Source: Allokutzneria sp. A3M-2-11 16 (GTDB lineage: Bacteria > Actinomycetota > Actinomycetes > Mycobacteriales > Pseudonocardiaceae). From it: a DNA stretch of 64,000 nucleotides. The number at the start of each line of letters is the position of its first letter. The stretch's first letter is position 1. The translations under genes and the position numbers were made by a program. The DNA is taken from contig NZ_JANAVO010000001.1 in the NCBI RefSeq assembly GCF_024213555.1, positions 496,001 through 560,000 of the forward strand, read 5' to 3'. Below the pieces are notes generated by a model. That model saw nothing but the letters and a program-made list of their open reading frames with translations. It did no database searches and was not told where the DNA came from. This document shows, in pieces, positions 1-9,049 of this stretch.

Positions 1-923
1 AGGCCGCACGCGGGAGTCGGCACGGCGAGCTCCGCCAGGTTCGCGCGGTCGAACCCGAGCTGGTCGGCGAGCGTGAACGCGGGCTGGGCGGCCTCGCGCA
101 GCGACACCGGCTTCCCGGGGTCCACGCCCGGCACCACGCCGAGCCACAGCGGGACGCCCTCCTGCCAGGCTTCGCCGAGCTCGTCCAGCATGCTTTTTCC
201 GCTCAACGGAGCCAAATCGAGCGCGATCGCACTCGCACCGGCCCGTCGCAGCAACGTCACCGGCGGCCGGTTCGCGCAGCAGTGCACCACGACGGGGACG
301 TCCAGTGACGTGATCACACCGCGCAGCAAGGCTTCCGCTTCGGGCGCGTGCACCTTCGCCACGTTGCCGTAGCCCGAAGGCGTCGGCAGCGATCCCGCGA
401 GCACGGCGGGCAGCATCGGCTCGTCGAGCTGGACGATCACCTTGGCCCCGGTGCGCGCGGCGATCTCGGCGACGTGCCGGGCCAGGCCCTCCGCCAGCGA
501 CTCGCCGAACTCGCGCAGCGCGCCGTGGTCGGTCAGCACCCGGTGCCCGCGCTGCAACTCGATCATCGACGCCAGCGTCCACGGACCCGCCGCCTGGACC
601 TTGAAAAACTCGGGCCGGACGCCGTCGAGGACCTCGTCCATCGCGTCCATGTCGCCGCGCAGCTGGTCGACGCAGCGGCGGTGGTCGCGGCCGGGCCTCG
701 CGGTGACGCGGTAGCCGGACGGCACCACCTCCACCGCCAGGTCCACCAGCAGCCCGGCGCTGCGCCCGATCAGGTCCGCGCCGACGCCCCGCGCGGGCAG
801 CTCCGGCAGGTGCGGCAGCACGGGCAGCTCACCGGCGACGACGCGGGCGGCCTCGAACGGGTCGAGGCCGGGCATGGAGCCGATTCCGGTCGCGGTTGCG
901 GCTGGCAGGAGCGGTTGTGTCAC
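1..923 (-). CDS. MetE C-terminal-domain-like methionine synthase (partial, 3' end off window)
   Basis: The reading frame starts at a GTG (923) behind the purine-rich AAAGGGG and runs off the left edge without a stop. The N-terminus reads GIGSMPGLDPFEAARVV, the usual opening of actinobacterial cobalamin-independent methionine synthase-like proteins. A later HCC motif (within VVVHCCANRPP) matches the metal-binding His/Cys of the MetE C-terminal TIM barrel. The family is compact and lacks the MetE N-terminal half; a methyl transfer role in methionine formation is inferred. In mycobacteria a homologue (Rv3015c) lies near the mnmA/iscS block, in keeping with the next genes. The C-terminal part, including further metal ligands, is outside the window, so catalytic competence cannot be judged. 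Confidence 0.8.
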   Translation of the reverse strand, partial: MTQPLLPAATATGIGSMPGLDPFEAARVVAGELPVLPHLPELPARGVGADLIGRSAGLLVDLAVEVVPSGYRVTARPGRDHRRCVDQLRGDMDAMDEVLDGVRPEFFKVQAAGPWTLASMIELQRGHRVLTDHGALREFGESLAEGLARHVAEIAARTGAKVIVQLDEPMLPAVLAGSLPTPSGYGNVAKVHAPEAEALLRGVITSLDVPVVVHCCANRPPVTLLRRAGASAIALDLAPLSGKSMLDELGEAWQEGVPLWLGVVPGVDPGKPVSLREAAQPAFTLADQLGFDRANLAELAVPTPACG

Positions 924-968
924 CCCCTTTGCCTATCACCCCGGCACTTCCGGCCGACGCCGAGGTTG

Positions 969-1002
969 TGGTCTAGACCTATTGACGAAGTGGTCCAGGC
1001 CA
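969..1002. promoter_or_regulatory. Two DasR-type (dre) operators in the chitinase promoter
   Basis: TGGTCTAGACCT (969-980) and TGGTCCAGGCCA (991-1002) flank a -35-like TTGACG (982-987); a -10-like TACGGT lies 17 nt further on (1005-1010). The first site matches 11 of 12 positions of the core TGGTCTAGACCA known for DasR sites in Streptomyces, and the second is an imperfect palindrome of the same type. Their position over and between the promoter elements of a GH18 gene fits N-acetylglucosamine-responsive repression. DasR itself is not in this window, so the regulator is inferred. Confidence 0.65.
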
Positions 1003-1054
1003 CTTACGGTCAAGGGGCCCGGCCGCCGCCAGCACCCGTTGGGAAGGCGTTGTC

Positions 1055-1987
1055 GTGGTCAGAACCCTGCTCGCCGTGATCATCGCGATGGTCGGCGTCG
1101 TCCAACCGGCCTCCGCACAGGCAGCTCAGATCCGGTACGCCCCGTACATCGACATCACGATGGAGCGCCCGACGCTGCCGGAAGTGGCGCGGGCGACCGG
1201 CGTCAAGCACTTCACGCTCGCCTTCGCGCTCGGCAGCCACGCGGGCTGCGACCCGAAGTGGGGCGGCACCATCGACCTCACCGAACCCCGCGTCATCAAC
1301 CAGATCCGCGAGCTGAAGGCGATGGGCGGCAACGTCGTCATCGCGACCGGCGGCGCGCTCGGCCCGTACCTGGAACACGTGTGCGGCAGCGCTTCCGCGT
1401 TGGCGGGCGCCTACCGCAAGATCCTCGACGCCACCGGCGCCACGCACATCGACGTCGACGTGGAGGCCGCCATCCCGGCCGACACGGTCAACCAGGCGCT
1501 CGCCACGATCCAGCGCGAGCGCGGAACCTCGGTCGGCTACACGCTGCGCGTGCAGGGCCAGGACTACGGCGTTGACCCGTTCTCCTTGCAGATCCTGCAA
1601 AGCGCGGCGCGGCACAACGTCGACGTCCTGGTCAACCCGATGCTGATGAACTTCGGCTACACCGGCGACTGGGGCGACGCGATGATCTCGGCGGCGCAGG
1701 CGGTGCTGCGGCAGATGAAGACGGTGTGGCCGAACAAGTCCGACGCGGAGCTGCGCGCCAAGCTCGGCGTGACACCGATGATCGGCCGCAACGACACCGG
1801 CATGACGACCACTCAGGCACACGCGCGAAAACTGCTGAACTGGGCCAAGTCGAACAACATCGGCTTCATCGGCTTCTGGTCGATCGGCCGGGACAACGGC
1901 TCCTGCGCGGGCGGCGGGGTCTCGCCGACGTGCAGCGGGATCGCCCAGTCGCAGTGGGAGTTCACGAACATCTTCAAGGCGTTCTGA
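1055..1987 (+). CDS. Secreted GH18-type chitinase
   Basis: The 310-residue product has a Sec signal peptide (hydrophobic stretch at about 4-22, cleavage near AQA) and a single catalytic domain with no obvious chitin-binding module. The motif HIDVDVEA puts D133, D135 and E137 in the positions of the GH18 DxxDxDxE signature, E137 being the expected proton donor. It probably cleaves chitin or a related GlcNAc polymer outside the cell. The GTG start at 1055 is preceded by GGGAAGG. Two DasR-like operators sit in the promoter. It is transcribed alone, divergently from the MetE-like gene. Substrate (chitin or other GlcNAc glycan) is inferred from family and operators. Confidence 0.8.
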   Translation: MVRTLLAVIIAMVGVVQPASAQAAQIRYAPYIDITMERPTLPEVARATGVKHFTLAFALGSHAGCDPKWGGTIDLTEPRVINQIRELKAMGGNVVIATGGALGPYLEHVCGSASALAGAYRKILDATGATHIDVDVEAAIPADTVNQALATIQRERGTSVGYTLRVQGQDYGVDPFSLQILQSAARHNVDVLVNPMLMNFGYTGDWGDAMISAAQAVLRQMKTVWPNKSDAELRAKLGVTPMIGRNDTGMTTTQAHARKLLNWAKSNNIGFIGFWSIGRDNGSCAGGGVSPTCSGIAQSQWEFTNIFKAF

Positions 1988-2097
1988 GACTGGGGGCCGC
2001 CCTCGTGACGCGCCCCGTGGCGGGGGCGGCCCTCGACCACCTTTCCAGCCAACTTCCTGCGAATGCATGCAGGTACGCACATAGCTAAGCTGCTGCG

Positions 2098-2415
2098 GTG
2101 CAGACCGGCGATCCGGACTTCCTCATCCCAGCCGACCACGACGTCCGGTTGGCCACCGAGGCGTTCCGCCTCCTGGCGGACCCGACCAGAATCAAGATCC
2201 TCTGGGCGCTGTACCAGGGCGAGTCCTCCGTGGCCGGGCTCGCGGACCTCGTCGGGGCGACCCCGACCGCGGTGAGCCAGCACCTGGCCAAGCTCCGCCT
2301 CGCCCGGCTGGTCCGCGGCAGGCGCGAGGGCACGTTCGTCTACTACTCCGCCCACAACCAGCACATCCACCGCCTGCTCGCCGAGGCCCTCGGCCGGGTC
2401 AACGCCGACCGCTAG
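2098..2415 (+). CDS. ArsR/SmtB-family winged-helix regulator
   Basis: This 105-residue protein has the ArsR fold: FRLLADPTRIKILWAL (helix 1-2), then the recognition helix PTAVSQHLAKLRLARLV and a beta wing ending in GTFVYYS. C-terminal NQHIHRLL resembles the start of the alpha-5 metal site of SmtB-type sensors, but the usual Asp is Asn and the following His-rich tail is missing, so metal sensing is doubtful. No metal exporter is adjacent. An imperfect dyad around ATGCATGCA (about 2064-2072) upstream could be an autoregulatory site. Its 3' end overlaps the convergent LysR gene by 17 nt. The GTG start has no good ribosome site; the inducer is unknown. Confidence 0.8.
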   Translation: MQTGDPDFLIPADHDVRLATEAFRLLADPTRIKILWALYQGESSVAGLADLVGATPTAVSQHLAKLRLARLVRGRREGTFVYYSAHNQHIHRLLAEALGRVNADR

Positions 2416-3319
2416 GCCAGCGAACGGACTCCGAAACCGTTCGCAGCAGCTCCACGACCTCACTGACCAGGGCGGACGGCCTCCGCCGGAGCACCACGTA
2501 GACCCTCCGCGCCGGGCGCACGTCGGCGAGTTCCCTGGCCACCACGCGTGTGGTGTCCGCGCGCGCGAACACGCTCGCGGGCAGCAGCGCCATGCCCAGC
2601 CCCGCCCGCAACAGGGCCAGGGTGACCTCGTAGTTGTGCGTCTCGAAGGCGACCTTCACGTCGATGCCCGTCCGCCGCGCCAACCGCTCCAGCGTGATCA
2701 GGTCGGCGATCCCCGGACCACCGCAGATCCACTCCTGCCCGGCGAGGTCGGCGAACGCCACGCGCTCGGCCTCCGCGAGCGCGTGCGCGGCGGGCACGGC
2801 AAGCAGCAGCGGATCGTCCAGGAGCCGCAACCGTTGCAGCCCATCGGCTTTCGGCAGTGCCACGCCCGGATAGCGATGCGTGATCAGCAGGTCCAGCTCG
2901 CGCGAGGCCACGAGTCCGTACCCCGCGGGCGGTTCCAGGTCGACCAGCGACAGCTGCACACCGGGATGCCTGCTCCGGAACTCCCCCAGCGCCCGCGGCA
3001 CCAGCAACTGCCCGGCGGTCGGGAACGCGCCGATCGAGAGCCGCTCCGGCTCCTCGCCGAGCAACGCGCGCACCGCCTCGTCCGCCGCGCGCAGCTCCCC
3101 GAGGACGCGTTCCCCGTGCTCCACAAGGACACGACCGGCCGCGGTGAGCTTCACGCCGCCGGGACCGCGGTCGAGCAGCCGGGCACCCAGTTCGCGTTCG
3201 AGCTTGCTGAGCTGTTGCGACAGCGCGGACGGAGTGAAGGCCATTCGTGTTGCCGCGGCGGCGATCGACCCGGCGTGGGCGACCTCCACGAGCACCCTCA
3301 GCCGTGCCGCGTCGACCAT
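2399..3319 (-). CDS. LysR-family transcriptional regulator
   Basis: The 306-residue product begins with a LysR winged helix (LRVLVEVAHAGSIAAAATRM, recognition helix PSALSQQLSKLE) followed by a LysR substrate-binding domain from about residue 90. The ATG at 3319 has AAGGAG 6 nt upstream. The gene is divergent from the dehydratase-like gene at 3389 with only 69 nt between them. That spacer holds direct repeats TTAACT (3329-3334, 3348-3353) around the dyad CTCC-GCTCA-GGAG. This is the classic arrangement of a LysR protein controlling its divergent neighbour, so it probably regulates the dehydratase; the inducer is unknown. Confidence 0.88.
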   Translation of the reverse strand: MVDAARLRVLVEVAHAGSIAAAATRMAFTPSALSQQLSKLERELGARLLDRGPGGVKLTAAGRVLVEHGERVLGELRAADEAVRALLGEEPERLSIGAFPTAGQLLVPRALGEFRSRHPGVQLSLVDLEPPAGYGLVASRELDLLITHRYPGVALPKADGLQRLRLLDDPLLLAVPAAHALAEAERVAFADLAGQEWICGGPGIADLITLERLARRTGIDVKVAFETHNYEVTLALLRAGLGMALLPASVFARADTTRVVARELADVRPARRVYVVLRRRPSALVSEVVELLRTVSESVRWPSGRR

Positions 3320-3388
3320 TAGCGCTCCTTAACTCCGCTCAGGAGACTTAACTTTCCGAGAGGGCGGTCGCGGACGCAAGCTGGAGCC

Positions 3389-4267
3389 ATGGTCTCCACC
3401 GCTGCCGCGCGCATCGCCCTCTACATCAGGCGCACCCCGTTGCTGCGCTTGACGATCGACGGGCGCCCGCTCGTGCTGAAGCTGGAGCACCTGCAACTCA
3501 CCGGCTCCTTCAAGCTGCGCGGCGCGACCAACGCGCTGCTCTCCGGCGATCGCCCGGACCTCGCCGTCACCGCGTCCGGCGGCAACCACGGCATGGGCGT
3601 TGCCACTGCGGCACAACACCTCGGCATCCCCGCGCGGGTGCACGTCCCGGACACCGCGCCTGAGGCGAAACTCCGCCGCGTCCGCTCACTCGGCGCCGAG
3701 GTGATCAAGCACAGCGGTGGCTACGCGGCCGCCCTGGCCGCCGCGCTCGAAGAGGGCGAGAAGCCCGGAGTGCGCTTCATCCACGCCTACGACGACCCCG
3801 ACGTGATCGCGGGCCAGAGCACCGTCGGCGAGGAGATCATCGAGGACGCCCCCGACGTGGACTCCGTCGCCGTCGCGGTGGGCGGAGGCGGCTTGGTCAC
3901 CGGCATCGCGTCGTCCATCGGCGACCGCACCGTGGTGGCCGTGGAGCCGGAGAATTGCTGCTGCCTCAACGCCGCGCTCGCCGCGGGCCACCCCGTCGAT
4001 TCCACTGTGGACTCCGTAGCCGCGTCAGCACTCGGCGCCGTCCGCGTGGGCGCTCTGGCCTACTCCGCGCTGCACTCCCGCGTGGTCTCGCTCCTCGTGA
4101 GCGATACGGAAATCCTCGCCGCCCGCGACCGCCTCTGGGAGGAAACGCGCCTAGCCGTAGAACCCGCCGCCGCGGTCCCCTTCGCCGCATGGCTGGCCGA
4201 CCGCGTCCCCGGCGCACTCCCGTGCATAGTCCTCTGTGGAGCCAACACCGATTGGTCCCCCACCTAG
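3389..4267 (+). CDS. PLP-dependent serine/threonine dehydratase-like enzyme
   Basis: A fold-type II PLP enzyme of 292 residues. GSFKLRGA carries the Schiff-base lysine near residue 38, SGGNHG binds the phosphate-side substrate carboxylate, and GGGGLVTG is the glycine-rich phosphate loop. The end CGANTD replaces the common SGGN motif. There is no C-terminal ACT regulatory domain, so it resembles catabolic threonine/serine dehydratases or serine racemases rather than biosynthetic IlvA. It would convert L-Ser/Thr to pyruvate/2-oxobutanoate in the cytosol. The divergent LysR gene is the likely regulator. Precise substrate, including hydroxyaspartate or racemase alternatives, cannot be set from sequence. 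Confidence 0.8.
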   Translation: MVSTAAARIALYIRRTPLLRLTIDGRPLVLKLEHLQLTGSFKLRGATNALLSGDRPDLAVTASGGNHGMGVATAAQHLGIPARVHVPDTAPEAKLRRVRSLGAEVIKHSGGYAAALAAALEEGEKPGVRFIHAYDDPDVIAGQSTVGEEIIEDAPDVDSVAVAVGGGGLVTGIASSIGDRTVVAVEPENCCCLNAALAAGHPVDSTVDSVAASALGAVRVGALAYSALHSRVVSLLVSDTEILAARDRLWEETRLAVEPAAAVPFAAWLADRVPGALPCIVLCGANTDWSPT

Positions 4268-4274
4268 CCGTTCT

Positions 4275-4337
4275 TCCGTTTCGTACTCTTAGCCGGGAAG
4301 AGAGCGCTCCCAAATCCCGCTATGAGTACGAAACGGG
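4275..4337. repeat. 63-bp convergent-gene inverted repeat, copy 1
   Basis: Outer arms CCGTTTCGTACTC (4276-4288) and GAGTACGAAACGG (4324-4336) are perfect inverted repeats around a 35-nt near-palindromic spacer centred on GAGCGCTC. It is the same element as at 19148 and 50602 but in the opposite orientation. It lies exactly between the stops of the convergent dehydratase-like gene and mnmA, so it may serve as a two-way terminator. No T-tract follows the stem. Confidence 0.85.
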
Positions 4338-4343
4338 AGATCT

Positions 4344-5444
4344 CTAGAGCGGAGTGCGGGCGGTGGCGGTGATGGTGGCGGCGCCGAGGACGAGGTCGCC
4401 GGACGGGGAGGGAGAGTAGAGGACGGCGGTTTGGCCTGGGGCCACGCCGCGAAGGGGCTCGCGGAGGTGGATCAGCAGGGAGTCGTCGACGACCTCGGCC
4501 AGCGCGGGGGCGAGGCCGCCGTGGGCGCGGACCTGCACGACGCATTCGGTCGGCTCCGCCAATGGACGGCCGGAAGGCCATGACGCGCGCGAGCCGGTGA
4601 TCGACGTGACCTCCAGGCGCTCCCCCGAGCCAACGCGGACCGTGCCCGACACCGGCTCCAAGGCCAGCACGTAGCGCGGGCGGCCGTCCGGCGCCGGAGT
4701 GTCGATGCCGAGCCCGTGCCGCTGGCCGATGGTGAAGCCGTGCACGCCCGCGTGCTCGCCGAGCACCGCGCCGGTGGCGTCGTCGACGAGCTGGCCGGGC
4801 CGCTCCCCGATCTTCGAGCGCAGGAACCCCCGGGTGTCACCGTCGGGGATGAAGCAGATGTCGTGGCTGTCCGGCTTCTCCGCCACCGACAGCCCGCGCG
4901 CGGCGGCCTCCTCGCGGACCGCGGGCTTGGTGGAGCCGCCCAGCGGGAACATGGAGTGCCGCAACTGCTCCTCGGTCAGCGTGGCCAGCACGTAGGACTG
5001 GTCCTTGTCCCCGTCCGCGCTGCGCCGCAGCTCCGGCGCTCCATCCACAGTGGACAGACGTGCGTAGTGGCCGGTGCACACCGCGTCGAAGCCGAGCGCG
5101 ATCGCCTTGTCCAGCAGCGCGGCGAACTTGATCTTCTCGTTGCAGCGCATGCACGGGTTCGGGGTGCGGCCCGCCGAGTACTCCGCGACGAAGTCCTCGA
5201 CCACGTCCTCGGTGAACCGCTCCGCCAGGTCCCAGATGTAGAACGGGATGCCGAGCACGTCGGCGGCGCGGCGCGCGTCGTGCGAGTCCTCGATCGTGCA
5301 GCAGCCGCGCGAGCCCGTGCGCAGCGTGCCCGGCTTCGCCGACAGCGCCAGGTGCACGCCGGTCACGTCGTGGCCCTCGGCCACCGCCCGCGCCGCCGCG
5401 ACCGCGGAGTCCACCCCGCCGCTCATCGCCGCCAGTACTCGCAT
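4344..5444 (-). CDS. mnmA: tRNA-specific 2-thiouridylase MnmA
   Basis: The 366-residue enzyme thiolates U34 of tRNA(Lys/Glu/Gln). The N-terminal PP-loop SGGVDS (8-13) adenylates the uridine; [11 protein letters not shown] contains nucleophile C98, and C197 in DSHDICF is the partner that receives persulfide sulfur. A TGHYARL motif and the C-terminal beta-barrel domains complete the family architecture at normal length. It lies 4 nt downstream of the cysteine desulfurase, the natural sulfur donor, and the two form a transcription unit as in mycobacteria (Rv3024c/Rv3025c). A GAGGGC ribosome site precedes the ATG. Its 3' end abuts repeat copy 1. Confidence 0.95.
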   Translation of the reverse strand: MRVLAAMSGGVDSAVAAARAVAEGHDVTGVHLALSAKPGTLRTGSRGCCTIEDSHDARRAADVLGIPFYIWDLAERFTEDVVEDFVAEYSAGRTPNPCMRCNEKIKFAALLDKAIALGFDAVCTGHYARLSTVDGAPELRRSADGDKDQSYVLATLTEEQLRHSMFPLGGSTKPAVREEAAARGLSVAEKPDSHDICFIPDGDTRGFLRSKIGERPGQLVDDATGAVLGEHAGVHGFTIGQRHGLGIDTPAPDGRPRYVLALEPVSGTVRVGSGERLEVTSITGSRASWPSGRPLAEPTECVVQVRAHGGLAPALAEVVDDSLLIHLREPLRGVAPGQTAVLYSPSPSGDLVLGAATITATARTPL

Positions 5445-5448
5445 CAGT

Positions 5449-6645
5449 TCACGCCCTCACACCGATCCTGCGCGCTCCCGCGCCCCGCAGCTGCTCCACC
5501 ACCGGACCGATGGCCGCCACCACGGTGGCAACGTCGGCGGTGGTCGAGGTATGCCCGAGCGAGAACCGCAGCGATCCCCGCGCGGCCTCCCGGCACGCCC
5601 CCATGGCCAGCAGCACGTGGCTCGGCTGCGCGACGCCCGCCGTGCACGCCGAGCCGGTCGAGCACTCGATTCCCTTGGAGTCCAACAACATCAGCAGGCT
5701 GTCGCCCTCGCAGCCCGGGAACGTGAAGTGCGCGGTCCCCGGCAGCGTGTCGGCCGGATCGCCGTTGAGCACCGCGTCCGGCACCGCCGCCAGCACACCG
5801 CGCACCAGCTCCGACCGCAGCTCGTCGAGCCGGACCGACTCCTCCGGCTGCGCCGCGACGACGTGCCGCACCGCCGCCGCCAGCCCGACGATCCCCGCCG
5901 GACCGAGCGTCCCGGAGCGGACTTCGCGCTCCTGACCGCCGCCGTGCTGCACGGGCGTGCACGCGGTGTCCCGTCGCAGCAGCAGCGCGCCGAACCCGAC
6001 TGGACCGCCGAGCTTGTGCCCGGTCAGCGTCAACGCGTTCGCCCCGCACGCGGCGAAGTCCACCGGCACCATCCCGATCGCCTGCACCGCGTCGGTGTGC
6101 AGCGGGACGCCGCGCGCGTGCGCCACCTCGGCCAGCTCACAGATCGGGTTGACCGTGCCGACCTCGTTGTTCGCCCACATCACGCTGGCCAGCGCCACGG
6201 ACTCCGGGTCGCGATCGATCAGCTCGGCCAGCGCCTCGGGCCGGACGCGGCCGAACGAGTCCACCGGGATCGTCTCGACCACCGCGCCCTGGTGCTCGCC
6301 GAGCCAGTCCGCGCTGTCCAGCACGGCGTGGTGCTCCACCGCCGAGACCAGCACGCGCACGCGGCGCGGATCAGCGGCGCGGCGAGCCCAGAAGATGCCC
6401 TTCACCGCCAGGTTGTCGCCCTCGGTGCCGCCTCCGGTGAAGATCACCTCGGACGGGTGCGCGCCGAGCGCGGACGCCAGGGACTCGCGGGCCTCCTCGA
6501 CCACGCGGCGCGCTCGACGGCCCGAGGCGTGCAGCGACGAGGCGTTGCCCACCACGGGCAACGCCTCGGTCATCGCCGCCACGGCCTCGGGCAGCATCGG
6601 CGTGGTCGCGGCGTGATCCAAGTAAGCATGATCCAGGTAAGTCAT
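5449..6645 (-). CDS. iscS: Cysteine desulfurase (IscS/NifS family)
   Basis: A 398-residue PLP enzyme that removes sulfur from L-cysteine. [10 protein letters not shown] carries the PLP lysine (K211), [13 protein letters not shown] the cofactor-phosphate loop, and GSACTAG the catalytic C334 that carries the persulfide. The gene is immediately upstream of mnmA, so its main job here is probably tRNA thiolation; a role in Fe-S assembly is also possible. The N-terminus is odd: [16 protein letters not shown] contains YLDHA twice, produced by a 15-bp imperfect tandem duplication (6613-6627 and 6628-6642). Most homologues have one copy. The ATG follows GGTCGGGA. Confidence 0.93.
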   Translation of the reverse strand: MTYLDHAYLDHAATTPMLPEAVAAMTEALPVVGNASSLHASGRRARRVVEEARESLASALGAHPSEVIFTGGGTEGDNLAVKGIFWARRAADPRRVRVLVSAVEHHAVLDSADWLGEHQGAVVETIPVDSFGRVRPEALAELIDRDPESVALASVMWANNEVGTVNPICELAEVAHARGVPLHTDAVQAIGMVPVDFAACGANALTLTGHKLGGPVGFGALLLRRDTACTPVQHGGGQEREVRSGTLGPAGIVGLAAAVRHVVAAQPEESVRLDELRSELVRGVLAAVPDAVLNGDPADTLPGTAHFTFPGCEGDSLLMLLDSKGIECSTGSACTAGVAQPSHVLLAMGACREAARGSLRFSLGHTSTTADVATVVAAIGPVVEQLRGAGARRIGVRA

Positions 6646-6669
6646 GTCCCGACCAGGGTAGACCGGGGG

Positions 6670-8052
6670 TCAGACCTTCTGGACGTTGCGGCTGATCAGC
6701 ACCGCTCCGAGCAGTGCGAACCCGGCCATCACCAGGTCCAGCGGGATCACGGCCGCGGTCGGCTGCCCGGCCGAGGCGAGCGCGCCGACGAGCACCCCGC
6801 CCAGCCCGATCAGCGCCGCCGAGCCGAACATGTCGGAGACCTGCGCCGCAGCGCCGTTGAAACCGCGGTCGTTCGGCGTGGACAGCGCCAGCACGCGCAC
6901 CGCGATGTTGGGCATCGCCGTCCCCATGCCAAACCCGGCGACCGCCCACAGCGGGTAGATCAGCCATGCGGGCCCCCACGCAGGAGCGATCAGCGCTGCC
7001 CCGGCCAGCGCCACCGAGAGGAGCAGGAAGCCACGGCGGATCATCACCTCGCTCTGCACACCGCGCTGCCTCGCCTGCCACGCCGCCGCGGCGGACCAGC
7101 CGAGCGAACCGACGGTCAGTGGAACGCCCGCGAGGGTCGGTGAGAAGCCGTGCACGTTGGCGAGCACCAGCGGGATGTACGCCTGCACGGCGAAGAACGA
7201 GCCGGACAGCAGGCCGCGCGAGAGCACGACGACGGGCAGCCCCGGCTTGCCGAGCAGAGTCCCGGGCGGCAACAGCCTGCGCAGCGACGGCGCGAGCAGC
7301 ACCAGCCCGCCGATGCCCAGCGCCAGCGAGGACACCTGCGGGTGCTCGGCCGCCCAGGTCAGCGCGGAGAGGCCGACAGCGGCGCACACCGCGGCGAAAG
7401 GCAATCCTTTGCGCGGCTGATCGGTCTGCTCGGGGACCGTGTCGGGACGCGCCCGAAGCGTCTTGACCACCGGGATCAGCAACAGCCAGCCGATGAACAC
7501 CAACGGCGCCAACCCGAGGAACACCAGCCGCCACGAGAGCAGTTCGGTCGCCAGCCCGGCCAGCCCGGGGCCGACCAGCGACGGCACCACCCACGCCGCC
7601 GACAGCGCGCCGAAGGCCGCGGGCCGGTCGCGCTCGGGGTAGACGAGCGCGACCATCACGTACAGCGCGACGATCTGCGCCCCGGCCCCGCCGCCCTGGA
7701 GCACCCGGCCGAGCAGCAGCACCCACATGTTGTCCGCGACCCCGGCGACCAGGAGACCGGCGAAGAACAGCCCCGGCCCCACGATCAGCGACGGCACCGG
7801 CCCGAGGCGGTCGCAGACGCGGCCGGAGAGCACGGTGCCGATCACGCTGGCGGCGAGGAACGAGGTGAACGGCCACGAGTAGAGGTCCTGACCGCCCAGC
7901 TCCGCGACGAGCGTCGGCAGGGCCGTGCCGACGCTCATCGCCTCGAAGGCGGCGAGCGTGACGAGCAGGATCAGGGCGAGGGTCGGGACACGGCGATCAG
8001 GGGCCCAGAGGGCACTTCCGCTCTCGGCGGCGGGGGTGGTGGATGAGGGCAC
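6670..8052 (-). CDS. MFS multidrug-type transporter
   Basis: A 460-residue inner-membrane protein with many hydrophobic segments, at least 12 by eye. An N-terminal motif-A-like GRVCDRLGPVPSLI lies between helices 2 and 3 and GRVLQGGGAGAQI resembles motif B of drug:H+ antiporters. It is expected to expel a hydrophobic compound using the proton gradient. The start chosen is GTG at 8052. It is 25 nt upstream of the cysteine desulfurase and may share its transcript, though no functional link is apparent. No regulator is adjacent; substrate is unknown. Confidence 0.85.
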   Translation of the reverse strand: MPSSTTPAAESGSALWAPDRRVPTLALILLVTLAAFEAMSVGTALPTLVAELGGQDLYSWPFTSFLAASVIGTVLSGRVCDRLGPVPSLIVGPGLFFAGLLVAGVADNMWVLLLGRVLQGGGAGAQIVALYVMVALVYPERDRPAAFGALSAAWVVPSLVGPGLAGLATELLSWRLVFLGLAPLVFIGWLLLIPVVKTLRARPDTVPEQTDQPRKGLPFAAVCAAVGLSALTWAAEHPQVSSLALGIGGLVLLAPSLRRLLPPGTLLGKPGLPVVVLSRGLLSGSFFAVQAYIPLVLANVHGFSPTLAGVPLTVGSLGWSAAAAWQARQRGVQSEVMIRRGFLLLSVALAGAALIAPAWGPAWLIYPLWAVAGFGMGTAMPNIAVRVLALSTPNDRGFNGAAAQVSDMFGSAALIGLGGVLVGALASAGQPTAAVIPLDLVMAGFALLGAVLISRNVQKV

Positions 8053-8128
8053 GGGGCACAGCCTGCACCCTCCACCTCACTGGAGGTCCAGTCCTTTTTC
8101 CAGCCTTCCGCCCCAGCCGGGGGTTCCT

Positions 8129-8185
8129 CGGTCTTCAAGTACACCCAACCCACCCGAAAACCGTCTCAAACCGCACCCAACCCCA
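8129..8185. repeat. CTTCAAGTAC-type dispersed repeat, copy A (left half only)
   Basis: CGGTCTTCAAGTAC (8129-8142) is followed after a C-rich stretch by CGTCTCAAACCGC and AACCCC. This is the left half of the element seen in fuller form at 24811, 33457 and 46404. No right arm is present; the sequence ends at the 3' end of the acyltransferase gene. Confidence 0.7.
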
Positions 8186-8188
8186 CGA

Positions 8189-8926
8189 TCAGCCGCCCAG
8201 GAAGAACCTGGTGTAGCGCTGATCGATCCGCCGCATGGACAACAGCACATAGAAGTCCGCCACTCCGAACTCCGGATCGTGCGCGGGCGGACCGCACACC
8301 CACGCGCCGATCCGCAGGTACGCGCGCAACAACGGCGGCATCTCCGCCCTACGAGACCGCATGAGCGCGTCAGCCTCCCATGGGTTCCACGGACGCACGC
8401 GGTACTCCTCGGGCGCGTAGTGCTTGCTGCGCACGCGATCCCACACAGCGGCCGCTGAGGCGCCACCGTCCGCAAGCGGCACAGAAGCGCACCCGGCGAG
8501 CCATTCGTGCCCTGTAAGCAGCATGTAGCGCGCGAGACCCGCCCACACCAGACCGATCACCGCGCCGGAGCGGTGGTCGGGGTGCACGCAGGACCTGCCG
8601 GTCTCCGCGAGAGACGCCCGCAGCGGGGCGAGCGCACCGAGGTCGAACTCGGTCTCGGAGTAGCAGCGCGCAGACCGCCCGGCGGGCAGGACGCGGTAGG
8701 TCCCAACGATCTCCCCGCTGCTGTCGTCGCGGACGAGGAGGTGGTCGCAGATCTCGTCGAAGGGGTCGACATCCAACGGGCCGGGCAGATCAGCGCCCAT
8801 CTCGCCGGCGAAGACCTGGTGCCGCAACCGCTGCGCGGCCACCACGTCGTCACCGTCCCTGGCCACCAGAAGCGAGTACGTGGACCTGTGTTCTTGCGTG
8901 CTGAGCAGCACGCTGGGCTGCGCCAT
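8189..8926 (-). CDS. OlsB-like GNAT-fold N-acyltransferase
   Basis: The 245-residue protein matches the OlsB/hemolysin-like branch of the GNAT fold: RLRHQVFAGEMGADL near residue 33, then CDHLLVRDDSSGEIVGTYRV, then GRSCVHPDHRSGAVIGLVW, where the acyl donor binds. Family members attach a 3-hydroxyacyl chain from acyl-ACP to ornithine or related amines to make aminolipids. In M. tuberculosis the homologue Rv3027c is next to etfBA (Rv3028c/Rv3029c), the same order as here. In mycobacteria a PlsC-type acyltransferase (Rv3026c) adjoins it; none is found next to it here, so the second acylation step would need a gene elsewhere. The ATG at 8926 was chosen from the family start. Confidence 0.75.
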   Translation of the reverse strand: MAQPSVLLSTQEHRSTYSLLVARDGDDVVAAQRLRHQVFAGEMGADLPGPLDVDPFDEICDHLLVRDDSSGEIVGTYRVLPAGRSARCYSETEFDLGALAPLRASLAETGRSCVHPDHRSGAVIGLVWAGLARYMLLTGHEWLAGCASVPLADGGASAAAVWDRVRSKHYAPEEYRVRPWNPWEADALMRSRRAEMPPLLRAYLRIGAWVCGPPAHDPEFGVADFYVLLSMRRIDQRYTRFFLGG

Positions 8927-9049
8927 ACGCAGGGTGTACCGACCGCGTCCGGACCCACGGATACGGCCACACGGACCCGGGATGACGGGTTGGTGAACGA
9001 CTCGTGGGGAGCCCCGGCGGACCGGAACTCCCCACGAAATGACTACGGA

